Positions 1 to 7,845 of a DNA stretch of 64,000 nt are shown piece after piece (the first letter of the stretch is position 1; every line of letters starts with the position of its first letter). The translations under genes and the position numbers were made by a program. The stretch is from Streptomyces clavuligerus. Lineage in GTDB: Bacteria > Actinomycetota > Actinomycetes > Streptomycetales > Streptomycetaceae. The notes under the pieces were generated by a model. That model was not told the origin of the DNA, made no database searches, and worked only from the letters and a program-made list of their open reading frames with translations. Location: assembly GCF_005519465.1 (NCBI RefSeq), contig NZ_CP027858.1, positions 5,146,001 to 5,210,000 of the forward strand, given 5' to 3'.

Positions 1-378
1 CACCCGCACCGGGTGTGCGGGCAGGGCGTCGAGCACATCGGCGAGCGGCAGCGCGGCGGACTCCTCGGCGAGCAGCGCGCTCAGCGGGGTCCCGTCGTCG
101 CGGACCTGGAAGCCCCGCTCCCGGATCTGCCGGAACGGGACGAGGGCGAGCACGGGGGTGTCGCGGACGGGCAGCCCGGCGAGGGTCCCGTAGGTGTGGA
201 CCGGCCCGGTCAGCAGGTCGACGGTGTCGGCGGCGCCCGGGGCGCGGCCCGGGGTGCGGCGGTGCAGCAGGGCGAAGGGGCGGTCGTCCGCGAGCAGCCG
301 CGCGACGGCGGCAGCCGCGTCGGGGGCGGCGCCTTCGGAGGCGGTGGTCGTGGCGGCGGTGGTGCCTGGGTCGGACAT
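1..378 (-). CDS. trpE: Anthranilate synthase, N-terminal part (cut by window edge)
   Basis: The minus strand from the ATG at 378 reads open to the window edge (126 codons). It begins MSDPGTTAATTT and continues with RLLADDRPFALLHRR, DLLTGPVHTYGTLAGLP and VLALVPFRQIRERGF. This fits the N-terminal region of the actinobacterial anthranilate synthase component I, in which a chorismate-binding domain is often fused to a glutamine amidotransferase. The family converts chorismate to anthranilate, the first committed step to tryptophan. The catalytic domain lies outside the window, so fusion and activity cannot be checked. Identity is strongly supported by the tryptophan leader peptide and attenuator immediately upstream. 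It is divergent from a DAHP synthase that feeds the same pathway. Confidence 0.85.
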   Translation of the reverse strand, partial: MSDPGTTAATTTASEGAAPDAAAAVARLLADDRPFALLHRRTPGRAPGAADTVDLLTGPVHTYGTLAGLPVRDTPVLALVPFRQIRERGFQVRDDGTPLSALLAEESAALPLADVLDALPAHPVRV

Positions 379-452
379 CCGGTGGGTTCCTTCCGGTCGT
401 TCCGGTGACGGGGAGCGAAGAAGCCCCGAGGGGAACGGCCGGGTGTCCCGGG

Positions 453-484
453 AAAACACTGAAGGCCGCCCCCTGGGCGGCCTT
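453..484 (-). terminator. trp attenuator terminator hairpin
   Basis: On the minus strand AAGGCCGCCC (484-475) pairs perfectly with GGGCGGCCTT (471-462) across an AGG loop. The sequence CAGTGTTTT follows, which gives a U-rich tail at 456-453. The hairpin lies between trpL and trpE. A competing partner exists: GGCGGCC inside the last sense codons of trpL (520-514) can pair with GGCCGCC of the terminator 5' arm (482-476), giving an antiterminator. Stalling at the Trp codons would leave that segment free, while a ribosome at the stop codon would cover it. Confidence 0.88.
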
Positions 485-507
485 CGCGAGTCGTGTGCGC
501 GTTCGGA

Positions 508-579
508 TCAGCGGGCCGCCGGATGTGCGGTCCACCACCAGTCCTGGTTCAGCTGCTGCTGACTCCCGAGCGCGAACAT
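508..579 (-). CDS. trpL: trp operon leader peptide, 23 aa with three consecutive Trp codons
   Basis: The ATG at 579 opens a 23-codon ORF ending in TGA at 508-510. It starts MFALGSQQQLNQD and then has three tandem TGG codons (residues 14-16), followed by TAHPAAR and stop. It is too short for automatic ORF calling. A -10-like TAGGGT lies 7 nt upstream of the ATG and there is no Shine-Dalgarno sequence, so the message is probably leaderless. Its role is to sense charged tRNA-Trp: ribosome position on the Trp codons decides between antiterminator and the terminator at 453-484. Attenuation of trpE by such a leader is known in Streptomyces. Confidence 0.92.
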   Translation of the reverse strand: MFALGSQQQLNQDWWWTAHPAAR

Positions 580-586
580 GCGGCGA

Positions 587-592
587 ACCCTA
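587..592 (-). promoter_or_regulatory. -10 element of the trpL-trpE promoter
   Basis: TAGGGT on the minus strand ends 7 nt before the trpL ATG, which would put transcription initiation at or within a base or two of the start codon. No good -35 hexamer is visible at the usual distance. The call rests on the hexamer and its position. Confidence 0.5.
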
Positions 593-710
593 CCGCAGCG
601 GCCGACTCCGCCACGCCGTCACGCTGCGGGAACGCGGGATCACGGGGTGGCGTGTCTCACGTGGTGGGCGGCTCACGGGGCACCCGCCGTGACCCCGTAC
701 TGTTGACGGT

Positions 711-2063
711 GTGACCGTGAACGCTAAGACCACCGCTACCGGTGGCAACACCTGGCGAGACCTTCCCGCGGCGCAGCAGCCCGAGTACCCCGATGCCGAG
801 GCTCTGCGCGATGTGATCGCGGACCTCGAATCGTATCCGCCGCTCGTCTTCGCGGGCGAGTGCGACCAGCTGCGCGCCCGGATGGGAGCCGTCGCCAGAG
901 GCGAGGCGTTCCTGCTCCAGGGCGGAGACTGCGCCGAGTCCTTCGACGCGGTCGGGGCCGACGACATCCGGGCCAAGCTCAAGACCCTGCTCCAGATGGG
1001 GGCGGTGCTCACCTACGCCGCCTCCGTGCCCGTCGTCAAGGTCGGCCGTATCGCCGGTCAGTACTCGAAGCCGCGCTCCAAGCCGACCGAGACGCGCGAC
1101 GGCGTGACCCTGCCCACCTACCGCGGCGACTCGGTGAACGGTTTCGCGTTCACCGAGGAGGCCCGCATCCCGGACCCGCAGCGGCTGAAGCGGATGTACA
1201 ACGCGTCCGCGGCCACGCTCAACCTGGTCCGCGCCTTCACCACCGGCGGCTACGCCGACCTGCGCCAGGTGCACGCCTGGAACCAGGACTTCGTGAAGTC
1301 GTCGCCCTCCGGCCAGCGCTACGAGCAGCTCGCCCGCGAGATCGACAACGCGCTGAACTTCATGGAGGCGTGCGGCACCGACCCGGCGGAGTTCCGCACG
1401 GTCGAGTTCTTCGCCTCCCACGAGGCGCTGCTGCTCGACTACGAGTCGGCGCTGACCCGGGTCGACTCCCGCACCGGTCATCTCTACGACGTCTCCGGCC
1501 ACATGGTCTGGATCGGCGAGCGCACCCGGCAGCTCGACGGGGCACACATCGAGTTCGCCTCGAAGATCCGCAACCCGATCGGGATCAAGCTCGGCCCCAC
1601 GACCACCGTGGACGAGGCCCTGACCTACATCGACCGGCTGGACCCGGAGCGCGAGCCCGGCCGGCTGACCTTCATCGTCCGGATGGGCGCCGACAAGGTT
1701 CGCGACAAGCTCCCCGAGCTGGTAGAGAAGGTCACCGCCTCCGGTGCCACCGTGGCCTGGGTCACCGACCCGATGCACGGCAACACCTTCGAGGCGGCGT
1801 CCGGCCACAAGACCCGGCGTTTCGACGACGTCCTGGACGAGGTCAAGGGCTTCTTCGAGGTGCACAAGGCGCTCGGCACCCACCCCGGCGGCATCCATGT
1901 CGAGCTGACCGGCGACGACGTCACCGAGTGCGTGGGCGGCGGCGACGAGATCTTCGTCGACGATCTGCACCAGCGCTACGAGACCGCCTGTGACCCGCGG
2001 CTCAACCGCAGCCAGTCGCTGGACCTGGCCTTCCTGGTCGCGGAGATGTACCGGAACCAGTAG
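711..2063 (+). CDS. aroH: 3-deoxy-7-phosphoheptulonate (DAHP) synthase, class II
   Basis: A 450-aa protein that condenses phosphoenolpyruvate and erythrose 4-phosphate, the entry step of the shikimate pathway. Its length and motifs fit the plant/actinobacterial type II family. LLQGGDCAESF (residues 68-78) carries the metal-ligand Cys74, and WVTDPMHGNT carries His356, a further expected metal ligand. The C-terminal ECVGGGDEIFVDDLHQRYETACDPRLN segment is also typical. GTG at 711 is used; a GTG at 717 is an alternative and no strong ribosome site is visible. It is divergent from trpL-trpE, so aromatic precursor supply and tryptophan synthesis share one intergenic region. In other organisms this family is feedback-controlled by aromatic amino acids or by chorismate mutase; nothing in this sequence shows which applies. 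Confidence 0.93.
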   Translation: MTVNAKTTATGGNTWRDLPAAQQPEYPDAEALRDVIADLESYPPLVFAGECDQLRARMGAVARGEAFLLQGGDCAESFDAVGADDIRAKLKTLLQMGAVLTYAASVPVVKVGRIAGQYSKPRSKPTETRDGVTLPTYRGDSVNGFAFTEEARIPDPQRLKRMYNASAATLNLVRAFTTGGYADLRQVHAWNQDFVKSSPSGQRYEQLAREIDNALNFMEACGTDPAEFRTVEFFASHEALLLDYESALTRVDSRTGHLYDVSGHMVWIGERTRQLDGAHIEFASKIRNPIGIKLGPTTTVDEALTYIDRLDPEREPGRLTFIVRMGADKVRDKLPELVEKVTASGATVAWVTDPMHGNTFEAASGHKTRRFDDVLDEVKGFFEVHKALGTHPGGIHVELTGDDVTECVGGGDEIFVDDLHQRYETACDPRLNRSQSLDLAFLVAEMYRNQ

Positions 2064-2070
2064 GCCGGAC

Positions 2071-2145
2071 CGGCCCGCGGCACTGTTGCGGGCCGCCCGG
2101 GGCACGACGGAAGGGGCATGGATCGTTGTGATCCATGCCCCTTCC
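2071..2145 (+). terminator. Double hairpin terminator after the DAHP synthase gene
   Basis: A first hairpin pairs CGGCCCGC (2071-2078) with GCGGGCCG (2088-2095). A second has perfect 16-bp arms, 2109-2124 with 2130-2145, and a 5-nt loop GTTGT. Only a weak T-run (ACTTTTG, 2158-2164) follows, as is common for Streptomyces terminators. The hairpins separate aroH from the iron-regulated bfd unit. Confidence 0.8.
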
Positions 2146-2187
2146 GCGCTCTGCCCACTTTTGTCGGAACCCAGGAGCCAGGTAAGG

Positions 2188-2206
2188 TTAGGTTAGCCTC
2201 ACCGAT
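2188..2206 (+). promoter_or_regulatory. Iron box (DmdR/IdeR-type operator) in front of bfd
   Basis: TTAGGTTAGCCTCACCGAT matches 16 of 19 positions of the recalled Streptomyces iron-box consensus TTAGGTTAGGCTCACCTAA. It lies 45 nt before the chosen bfd start, where a promoter would be. The expected regulator is the DtxR-family repressor DmdR1, which in the iron-loaded state blocks siderophore and iron-release genes. Placement before bacterioferritin-associated ferredoxin, which helps mobilise stored iron, fits derepression under iron starvation. Confidence 0.82.
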
Positions 2207-2251
2207 TCACGGGAAAGGCTCGAACGAGGACCTTTCCGGGAGGTGAACCGC

Positions 2252-2497
2252 GTGTACGTCTGCTCTTGCTTCGGTGTCACGGAGCAGCAGGTGAAGGCGC
2301 ACGCGAAGGCCGGAGCCTGCACCCCCCGCCAGATAGCCTCCGCCTGCAAGGCGGGCACGGACTGCGGTTCCTGCGTCCGGACGATCCAGGCGCTGCTGGG
2401 CCGGGGCAACTGCCCCCGCCGGGAGCTGGCCGACCAGGGCGAGCCCGCGCTCACCGCCGCCGTTCCCGCGCCGCTGGAGCTGCGCGAGGCCGCCTGA
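2252..2497 (+). CDS. bfd: Bacterioferritin-associated ferredoxin ([2Fe-2S], BFD-like)
   Basis: An 81-aa protein starting MYVCSCFGVTEQQVKAHA. The four cysteines of the BFD domain are visible as CSC near residues 4-6 and CKAGTDCGSC near residues 32-41, the expected [2Fe-2S] ligand pattern. The family reduces the ferric core of bacterioferritin so iron can be released. GTG at 2252 is preferred to the upstream GTG at 2243, because GGAGGTG (2240-2245) then sits 6 nt upstream as a ribosome site. The gene is convergent with bfr, its likely partner, and lies behind an iron box. The C-terminal part is Ala/Pro-rich and not conserved. Confidence 0.9.
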   Translation: MYVCSCFGVTEQQVKAHAKAGACTPRQIASACKAGTDCGSCVRTIQALLGRGNCPRRELADQGEPALTAAVPAPLELREAA

Positions 2498-2536
2498 GGC
2501 TCCCCGGGCGCCTCCCGCTCCCGTGGGTCCGGTCGG

Positions 2537-3016
2537 TCAGCCGCTGGGCTGCTCGATCTGCTGGGCCAGATACAGCGGCTCACCCAGCGACTCGATCAGT
2601 TCGAGCTGGGTGTCCAGGTAGTCGATGTGGTGCTCCTCGTCCGCCAGGATGGACTCGAAGATGTTCGCCGAGGTGACATCGCCCTTGGCGCGCATGACCT
2701 CGATCCCGCGCTTGAGCCGGTCGATCGCCTCGACCTCGACCTGCCGGTCCGCCTGGAACATCTCCGTCACCGTCTGTCCCACCCGGACATGGAACAGCCG
2801 CTGGTAGTTCGGCAGCCCGTCCAGGAAGAGAATCCGCTCGGTGAGCACATCCGCGTGCTTCATCTCGTCGATGGACTCCGCACGGGTGTACGCGGCCAGC
2901 TTGGTCCAGCCCTTGTTCTCCTGGATGCGGTAGTGGAGCCAGTACTGGTTGATCGCGGTCAGCTCGCCGGTCAGCTGCTCATTGAGGAATTCGATGACCT
3001 CGGGGTCGCCCTGCAT
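2537..3016 (-). CDS. bfr: Bacterioferritin
   Basis: A 159-aa ferritin-fold iron-storage protein of normal family length. The start is MQGDPEVIEFLNEQL at 3016, preceded by GGAAGGAGT; a longer upstream reading frame is ignored. All di-iron ferroxidase ligands are present in the usual numbering: Glu18, Glu51, His54, Glu94, Glu127 and His130. Met52, which ligates haem between subunits, is also there. Twenty-four subunits form the family's storage shell, in which ferrous iron is oxidised and deposited. It is tail-to-tail with bfd, 39 nt apart, which links storage with release. No iron box is seen in front of bfr itself. Confidence 0.96.
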   Translation of the reverse strand: MQGDPEVIEFLNEQLTGELTAINQYWLHYRIQENKGWTKLAAYTRAESIDEMKHADVLTERILFLDGLPNYQRLFHVRVGQTVTEMFQADRQVEVEAIDRLKRGIEVMRAKGDVTSANIFESILADEEHHIDYLDTQLELIESLGEPLYLAQQIEQPSG

Positions 3017-3173
3017 GGCGCACTCCTTCCACGTGTCGATCAGCGGTGGGGCAGGTGCGCGCATCCTCGCACCGCCACCGGAAGCCGTCCAGTAAGTGCC
3101 CCCTTAGTAGGAGTTGCCCGAATCGGGCCAGACCTGGTCATGACCACCCCTCCCGGTCTGTCACCATGGAGAC

Positions 3174-3806
3174 ATGGGTCAGGCGGAGAGCCGGGGACAC
3201 CGCGCACCAGAGGAGTCCGCGCTTCCCCCGGGACAGCGGGTGCAACGCGGCTGGCCCGTCACCCACTACGGCCCGGTGCCCAAGTTCCGGCCCGAGCGCT
3301 GGGAGTTCCGCGTCTTCGGGGCCACGGCGGACGGCGAGAAGCACTGCTGGACCCATGAGGAGTTCTCCGCGCTCCCCTTCTCCACGGTCGTGGCCGATCT
3401 GCACTGTGTGACGAAGTTCAGCATGCGGGGGGCCGAGTGGGGCGGGGTGCCCGCCCGGGTGATCGGGGCGCTCGCGCCGCCCGCGCCGCAGGTCACCCAT
3501 GTCATGGTGTGGGCCGAGTACGGCTACAGCGCGAATATGCGGCTCGCCGACTTCCTGGGGGAGCACACGGTCTTCGCCACCCACAAGGACGGCGAACTGC
3601 TCACCGCGGAGCACGGCTTTCCGCTCCGGCTGATCGTGCCCACGCTCTACGCCTGGAAGGGGCCCAAATGGGTCCGCGGTGTCGAGTACATGACCGCCGA
3701 CCGCCGTGGCTTCTGGGAGGAGCGCGGCTATCACAACCTCGGTGACCCCTGGCGGGAACAGCGCTACTCGTACCAGGAGGAACCGGGCGACGGCCCGGAG
3801 CTGTGA
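3174..3806 (+). CDS. Sulfite oxidase-like molybdopterin-dependent oxidoreductase (cytoplasmic)
   Basis: A 210-aa protein with the molybdopterin-binding fold of the sulfite oxidase family. DLHCVTKFSMRGAEWGGV carries Cys78, the expected protein thiolate ligand of molybdenum, and KGPKWVRGVEYM near the C-terminus is a second family hallmark. The N-terminus PVTHYGPVPKFRPERWEFRVFG is typical of the short YuiH-like subgroup. No signal peptide or haem domain is seen, so it is probably cytoplasmic. Substrate is unknown; the family includes sulfite and methionine-sulfoxide enzymes. The gene stands alone, upstream of a bidirectional hairpin that separates it from the convergent nfo. Confidence 0.82.
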   Translation: MGQAESRGHRAPEESALPPGQRVQRGWPVTHYGPVPKFRPERWEFRVFGATADGEKHCWTHEEFSALPFSTVVADLHCVTKFSMRGAEWGGVPARVIGALAPPAPQVTHVMVWAEYGYSANMRLADFLGEHTVFATHKDGELLTAEHGFPLRLIVPTLYAWKGPKWVRGVEYMTADRRGFWEERGYHNLGDPWREQRYSYQEEPGDGPEL

Positions 3807-3820
3807 GACCTGCCGTCCGG

Positions 3821-3857
3821 CCGCGGTGGCGGTCGCCGTCGCCGCAGGCCACCGCGG
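3821..3857. terminator. Bidirectional hairpin between convergent genes
   Basis: CCGCGGTGGC (3821-3830) pairs perfectly with GCCACCGCGG (3848-3857) around a 17-nt loop. It lies between the stop codons of the oxidoreductase (plus) and nfo (minus). No T-tract follows in either direction. Confidence 0.6.
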
Positions 3858-3887
3858 GTAACGACGGGAGCCCGCCCGGCTGTGGGC

Positions 3888-4739
3888 TCAGCCCCGCAGG
3901 CTCTTCAGCCGCTCCACATCGGCGATGTGCCCCGCCGTCCCCCCGGGGGTCTCGATGATCAGCGGCACCCCCTCGGTGGCCGGGTGGCGCATCAGCTCCC
4001 CGAAGGGGTCCGCGCCGATGTGACCCGCGCCGATATTGGCGTGCCGGTCCTTGTGCGAGCCGACGGCTTCCTTCGAGTCATTGGCGTGGATCAGCCTGAG
4101 CCGTCCCGCGCCGACCGTTGTGACCAGCAGATCGAGCGTCTTCGCCACGCCCTCGGGCTCCGCGAGGTCATGGCCCGCGGCGTGCACATGGCAGGTGTCC
4201 AGACAGACCCCGAGCCGGGGGTGGCTCTCCAGCGCCGCGAAATACGGACCGAGATCCTCCACCCGGGAGCAGAGCGAGGCGCCCTGCCCGGCCGTGGGCT
4301 CCAGCAGCAGCGACGGATCGTCGTCCCGGGTCAGCTCGTCGAGCAGCGGCAGCACCAGCTCATGGACCTGCGCCAGCGCCACCGACCGCGCCCGGCCGCC
4401 TGTCGCCGAACCCGTGTGCACCACCACGCCCCGGGCGCCGATCTCCCGCGCCCGCCGCAGCGAGTGCCGCATCGACTCCACGGAGCGCTCCGCCGTCGCC
4501 TCGGAGTGCGAGCCGAAGTTGATCAGATACGGGGCGTGCACCCAGGCGGAGAGACCGGCCTCGGCGCACCCGGCGAGGAACGCCTCGTCCTGCGCCGGGC
4601 TGCCCGGGGGAGTGGCCCAGCCCCGGGGGTTGGCCACAAAGACCTGGACGGCTTCCGCGCCGAGCTGCCGGGCGTAGTCCAGCCCGGTCGTGGCGAGGCC
4701 GCCCGCCACGGGTACATGTCCGCCGACGGGGTTGCGCAT
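3888..4739 (-). CDS. nfo: Deoxyribonuclease IV (AP endonuclease family 2)
   Basis: A 283-aa TIM-barrel endonuclease of base-excision repair that cleaves DNA 5' of abasic sites. Family metal-binding motifs appear in order: VHAPYLINFGS, VVVHTGSATGG, LLLEPTAGQG, GVCLDTCHVHAAGHDL, and HANDSKEAVGSHKDRHANIGAGHIG. These supply the His/Glu/Asp ligands of the trinuclear zinc site. The start codon lies 8 nt after the stop codon of the upstream PASTA kinase, so the two genes are probably cotranscribed. Coupling of a cell-wall-sensing kinase with a repair enzyme looks like gene packing rather than a functional link. Confidence 0.93.
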   Translation of the reverse strand: MRNPVGGHVPVAGGLATTGLDYARQLGAEAVQVFVANPRGWATPPGSPAQDEAFLAGCAEAGLSAWVHAPYLINFGSHSEATAERSVESMRHSLRRAREIGARGVVVHTGSATGGRARSVALAQVHELVLPLLDELTRDDDPSLLLEPTAGQGASLCSRVEDLGPYFAALESHPRLGVCLDTCHVHAAGHDLAEPEGVAKTLDLLVTTVGAGRLRLIHANDSKEAVGSHKDRHANIGAGHIGADPFGELMRHPATEGVPLIIETPGGTAGHIADVERLKSLRG

Positions 4740-4747
4740 GAGTGGTT

Positions 4748-6682
4748 CTACAGTCCCTTGATCTTGATGGTGACGGTGCTGCCCTCGGGGGCCCGGTCGC
4801 CCCCGCCGGGGGACTGGCTCTCCACCGTGTCCCCGAGGTACGGGAAGTTCTTCTCGGTCTTCACCCGGAACCCGGCGGACTCCAGCGTGTCCCGGGCCGC
4901 CCCGGCGCCCTGCCCGGTGACATCGGGAACGGTGGCCGTGCGCGGCCCCTTCGACACGGTCAGCGTCACCGTGTCACCGGTGGCCAGCTCCGTCCCGGCG
5001 GGCGCCGACTGGCGGGCCACGGTCCCGGGCTCCTGCGCGGAGTGGACCCGTCCGGACGCCACCTCGACGGTGAAGCCCGCGCCCTCCAGCTCGTCCCGCG
5101 CCTCCTGGAGGGCGGAGCCGGTCACCCCGGGCACCTCGACCGGCGCGCCCTTGCTGACGACCAGGGCCACCGCCGACTCCGGACCGCGCCGCACCCCGGC
5201 CTCCGGCTCGGTCCGTACCACCGAACCCTGCGGAACCGTCGCGTTGAACTCCCGGGTGACCATCCCCGGCGCCAGTCCCACCCGTTCCAGCTCGCGTTCC
5301 GCGTCGGCGAGCGTCCTGCCCTTCACCGGGGGCACCCGGACCACCTCCGGGCCGCGCGAGACCACGAGGGTCACCGAGCCGTTGCCCCGGATGCGTTCAC
5401 CCGTCCCCGGGTCGGTGGAGACCACCGCACCGTGGTCGACCGTCTCGCTGAACTGCCTCCGTACCGAACGGACGTCGAGCCCGGCCCGCTCCAGTGCCGC
5501 ACGGGCCTCGCTCTCGCTCTTGCCGATGACGGCCGGGACCCGGGTGAACTGCCCGGAGTTGATGTACCAGACCCCGGTGCCGACCCCGAGGACCAGCAGC
5601 ACCGCCACCAGGGCGGACAGCACACCGCGCCGGGGCAGCCCGGGGCGGAAGACGGTCCGGGGCGGCTCCGGCGGGTCGGGCGGCAGGGTCAGCCGGGCCG
5701 TGTGCCCGGGCAGCGGCTCCGCCGCGGGCAGCGGCCGGGCGATCACGTCCGTGGGCTCGTCGGCACCGGGCACCGGGCCCGGCCGGGACGGGACGGCGCC
5801 GCCCCGGGCACCCGGCGGCAGCAGATCGAGCTGTTCGTCGTCGAGCGCGGCCCGCGCCTGCCGGGTCAGCCCCAGCATGGCCACCGCGTCGTGCGGCCGG
5901 AGCAGCGGATTCCGGGCGGTCGCCGTCGCGACCAGCTCGTCCAGCTCCACGGCGAGCCGCGGCACGGCGGCCGACGGGGCCGGGACGTCCTCGTGCAGAT
6001 GCCGGTAGAGCACCTGGGCCGCGGTGTCGCCGGAGTGCGGCTTGGCGCCCGTCAGCATCTCGTACAGCACCACACCGCAGGCGTAGACGTCCGTACGGGT
6101 CCCGCAGGCGCCGTCCTCGATCTGCTCGGGCGCGAGATAGGAGACCGTGCCCAGCAGCGCCCCGGAGGTGCTGGTGTGCGAGCCCACGGCCCGGACCAGC
6201 CCGAAGTCCGCGACCTTGACCCGGCCGTCGTCGCCGATCAGGACGTTCTCGGGCTTGATGTCACGATGGACGAAGCCCGCCCGGTGCGCCGCCCCGAGCG
6301 CGGCGAGCACCGGCTCCAGGACGTCCAGCGCGGCCCTCGGCCGGAGCGCGCCCCGTTCCCGCAGAACGTCCCGCAGGGTGCACCCGGCGACATACTCCAT
6401 CGCCAGATAGACGTACGCGCCGTCCGTGCCCTGGTCGAAGACCCCCACCACATTGGGGTGGGAGAGCCGGGCGACCGACTTGGCCTCGCGGATGAAGCGC
6501 TGGACGAATCCGGCGTCGGTGGCGAGGGACGGGTGCATGACCTTGAGCGCCAGCTCGCGGTCGAGACGGGTGTCGACGGCCCGGTAGACCGTCGCCATGC
6601 CGCCGACCGCGATCCGCGCGTCGACGCGGTAGCGGCCGTCGAGCACCTGCCCGACGAGGGGGTCCTGGAGGGTCGTGTCCAC
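4748..6682 (-). CDS. PASTA-domain Ser/Thr protein kinase (PknB/PknL type)
   Basis: A 644-aa membrane kinase. Residues about 17-275 form the kinase domain: glycine loop IAVGGMATVY, Lys47 in ELALKVM, HRDIKPEN with catalytic Asp141, and the metal-binding DFG at 159-161. SHTSTSGALLGTVSYLAPEQ is the activation loop with candidate autophosphorylation Ser/Thr residues. A Pro-rich juxtamembrane linker precedes one transmembrane helix (about 353-374). Four PASTA repeats of about 66 residues fill 380-644 and would lie outside the cell, where PASTA domains bind peptidoglycan fragments or lipid II. An Rv2175c-like protein, a substrate class of PknL in mycobacteria, is encoded 4.7 kb away, and the division cluster lies further right. 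nfo follows directly. Confidence 0.95.
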   Translation of the reverse strand: MDTTLQDPLVGQVLDGRYRVDARIAVGGMATVYRAVDTRLDRELALKVMHPSLATDAGFVQRFIREAKSVARLSHPNVVGVFDQGTDGAYVYLAMEYVAGCTLRDVLRERGALRPRAALDVLEPVLAALGAAHRAGFVHRDIKPENVLIGDDGRVKVADFGLVRAVGSHTSTSGALLGTVSYLAPEQIEDGACGTRTDVYACGVVLYEMLTGAKPHSGDTAAQVLYRHLHEDVPAPSAAVPRLAVELDELVATATARNPLLRPHDAVAMLGLTRQARAALDDEQLDLLPPGARGGAVPSRPGPVPGADEPTDVIARPLPAAEPLPGHTARLTLPPDPPEPPRTVFRPGLPRRGVLSALVAVLLVLGVGTGVWYINSGQFTRVPAVIGKSESEARAALERAGLDVRSVRRQFSETVDHGAVVSTDPGTGERIRGNGSVTLVVSRGPEVVRVPPVKGRTLADAERELERVGLAPGMVTREFNATVPQGSVVRTEPEAGVRRGPESAVALVVSKGAPVEVPGVTGSALQEARDELEGAGFTVEVASGRVHSAQEPGTVARQSAPAGTELATGDTVTLTVSKGPRTATVPDVTGQGAGAARDTLESAGFRVKTEKNFPYLGDTVESQSPGGGDRAPEGSTVTIKIKGL

Positions 6683-6828
6683 CCCGCGATTCTACGAGCC
6701 GGGACGGTACGGCCCGCGCCGCCGGGCGGGCGGCGGGCCGTACCGGTGCCGAGCTGTGACAGCGCGACCCGCCGTACGGGATCCCGCCCGGCCGGTCGGC
6801 ACGCCGGGCATCCCGGCACGGAAGCCCG

Positions 6829-7629
<801 letters not shown>

Positions 7630-7845
7630 TCAGCCCCCCTGCACCGCGGTGAGGACTTCCACCCGGTCCCCCTCGCCGAGCGGGGTCCGCGCCCAGTTGC
7701 CGCGCGGCACGACCGTCTCGTTGACCGCCGCCGCGACACCGCCGCCCGCCCGGGTCAGCTCCGCCACCAGCAGATCGAGGGTGGTTCCCCTGGCGACTTG
7801 TCGCCATTCGCCATTGACCGAGACGGCCACCGGGAAAGTACTCAT
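7630..7845 (-). CDS. thiS: Sulfur carrier protein ThiS
   Basis: A 71-aa ubiquitin-fold protein ending in the required Gly-Gly (residues 70-71), which is adenylated and thiocarboxylated to donate sulfur to ThiG. VSVNGEWRQVARGTTLDLLV, VVPRGNWARTPLGEGDRVEVLTAVQGG and the length all fit. Its ATG overlaps the thiO stop (ATGA, 7842-7845), so translation is likely coupled. No thiF or thiI homologue is visible here, so sulfur loading must use an enzyme encoded elsewhere. Confidence 0.93.
   Translation of the reverse strand: MSTFPVAVSVNGEWRQVARGTTLDLLVAELTRAGGGVAAAVNETVVPRGNWARTPLGEGDRVEVLTAVQGG

Noticed and set aside
657..2105. 482-codon minus-strand frame opposite the DAHP synthase
   Set aside because: It is antisense to a clear enzyme gene, shows no motifs, and long opposite-strand frames are normal at this GC content.
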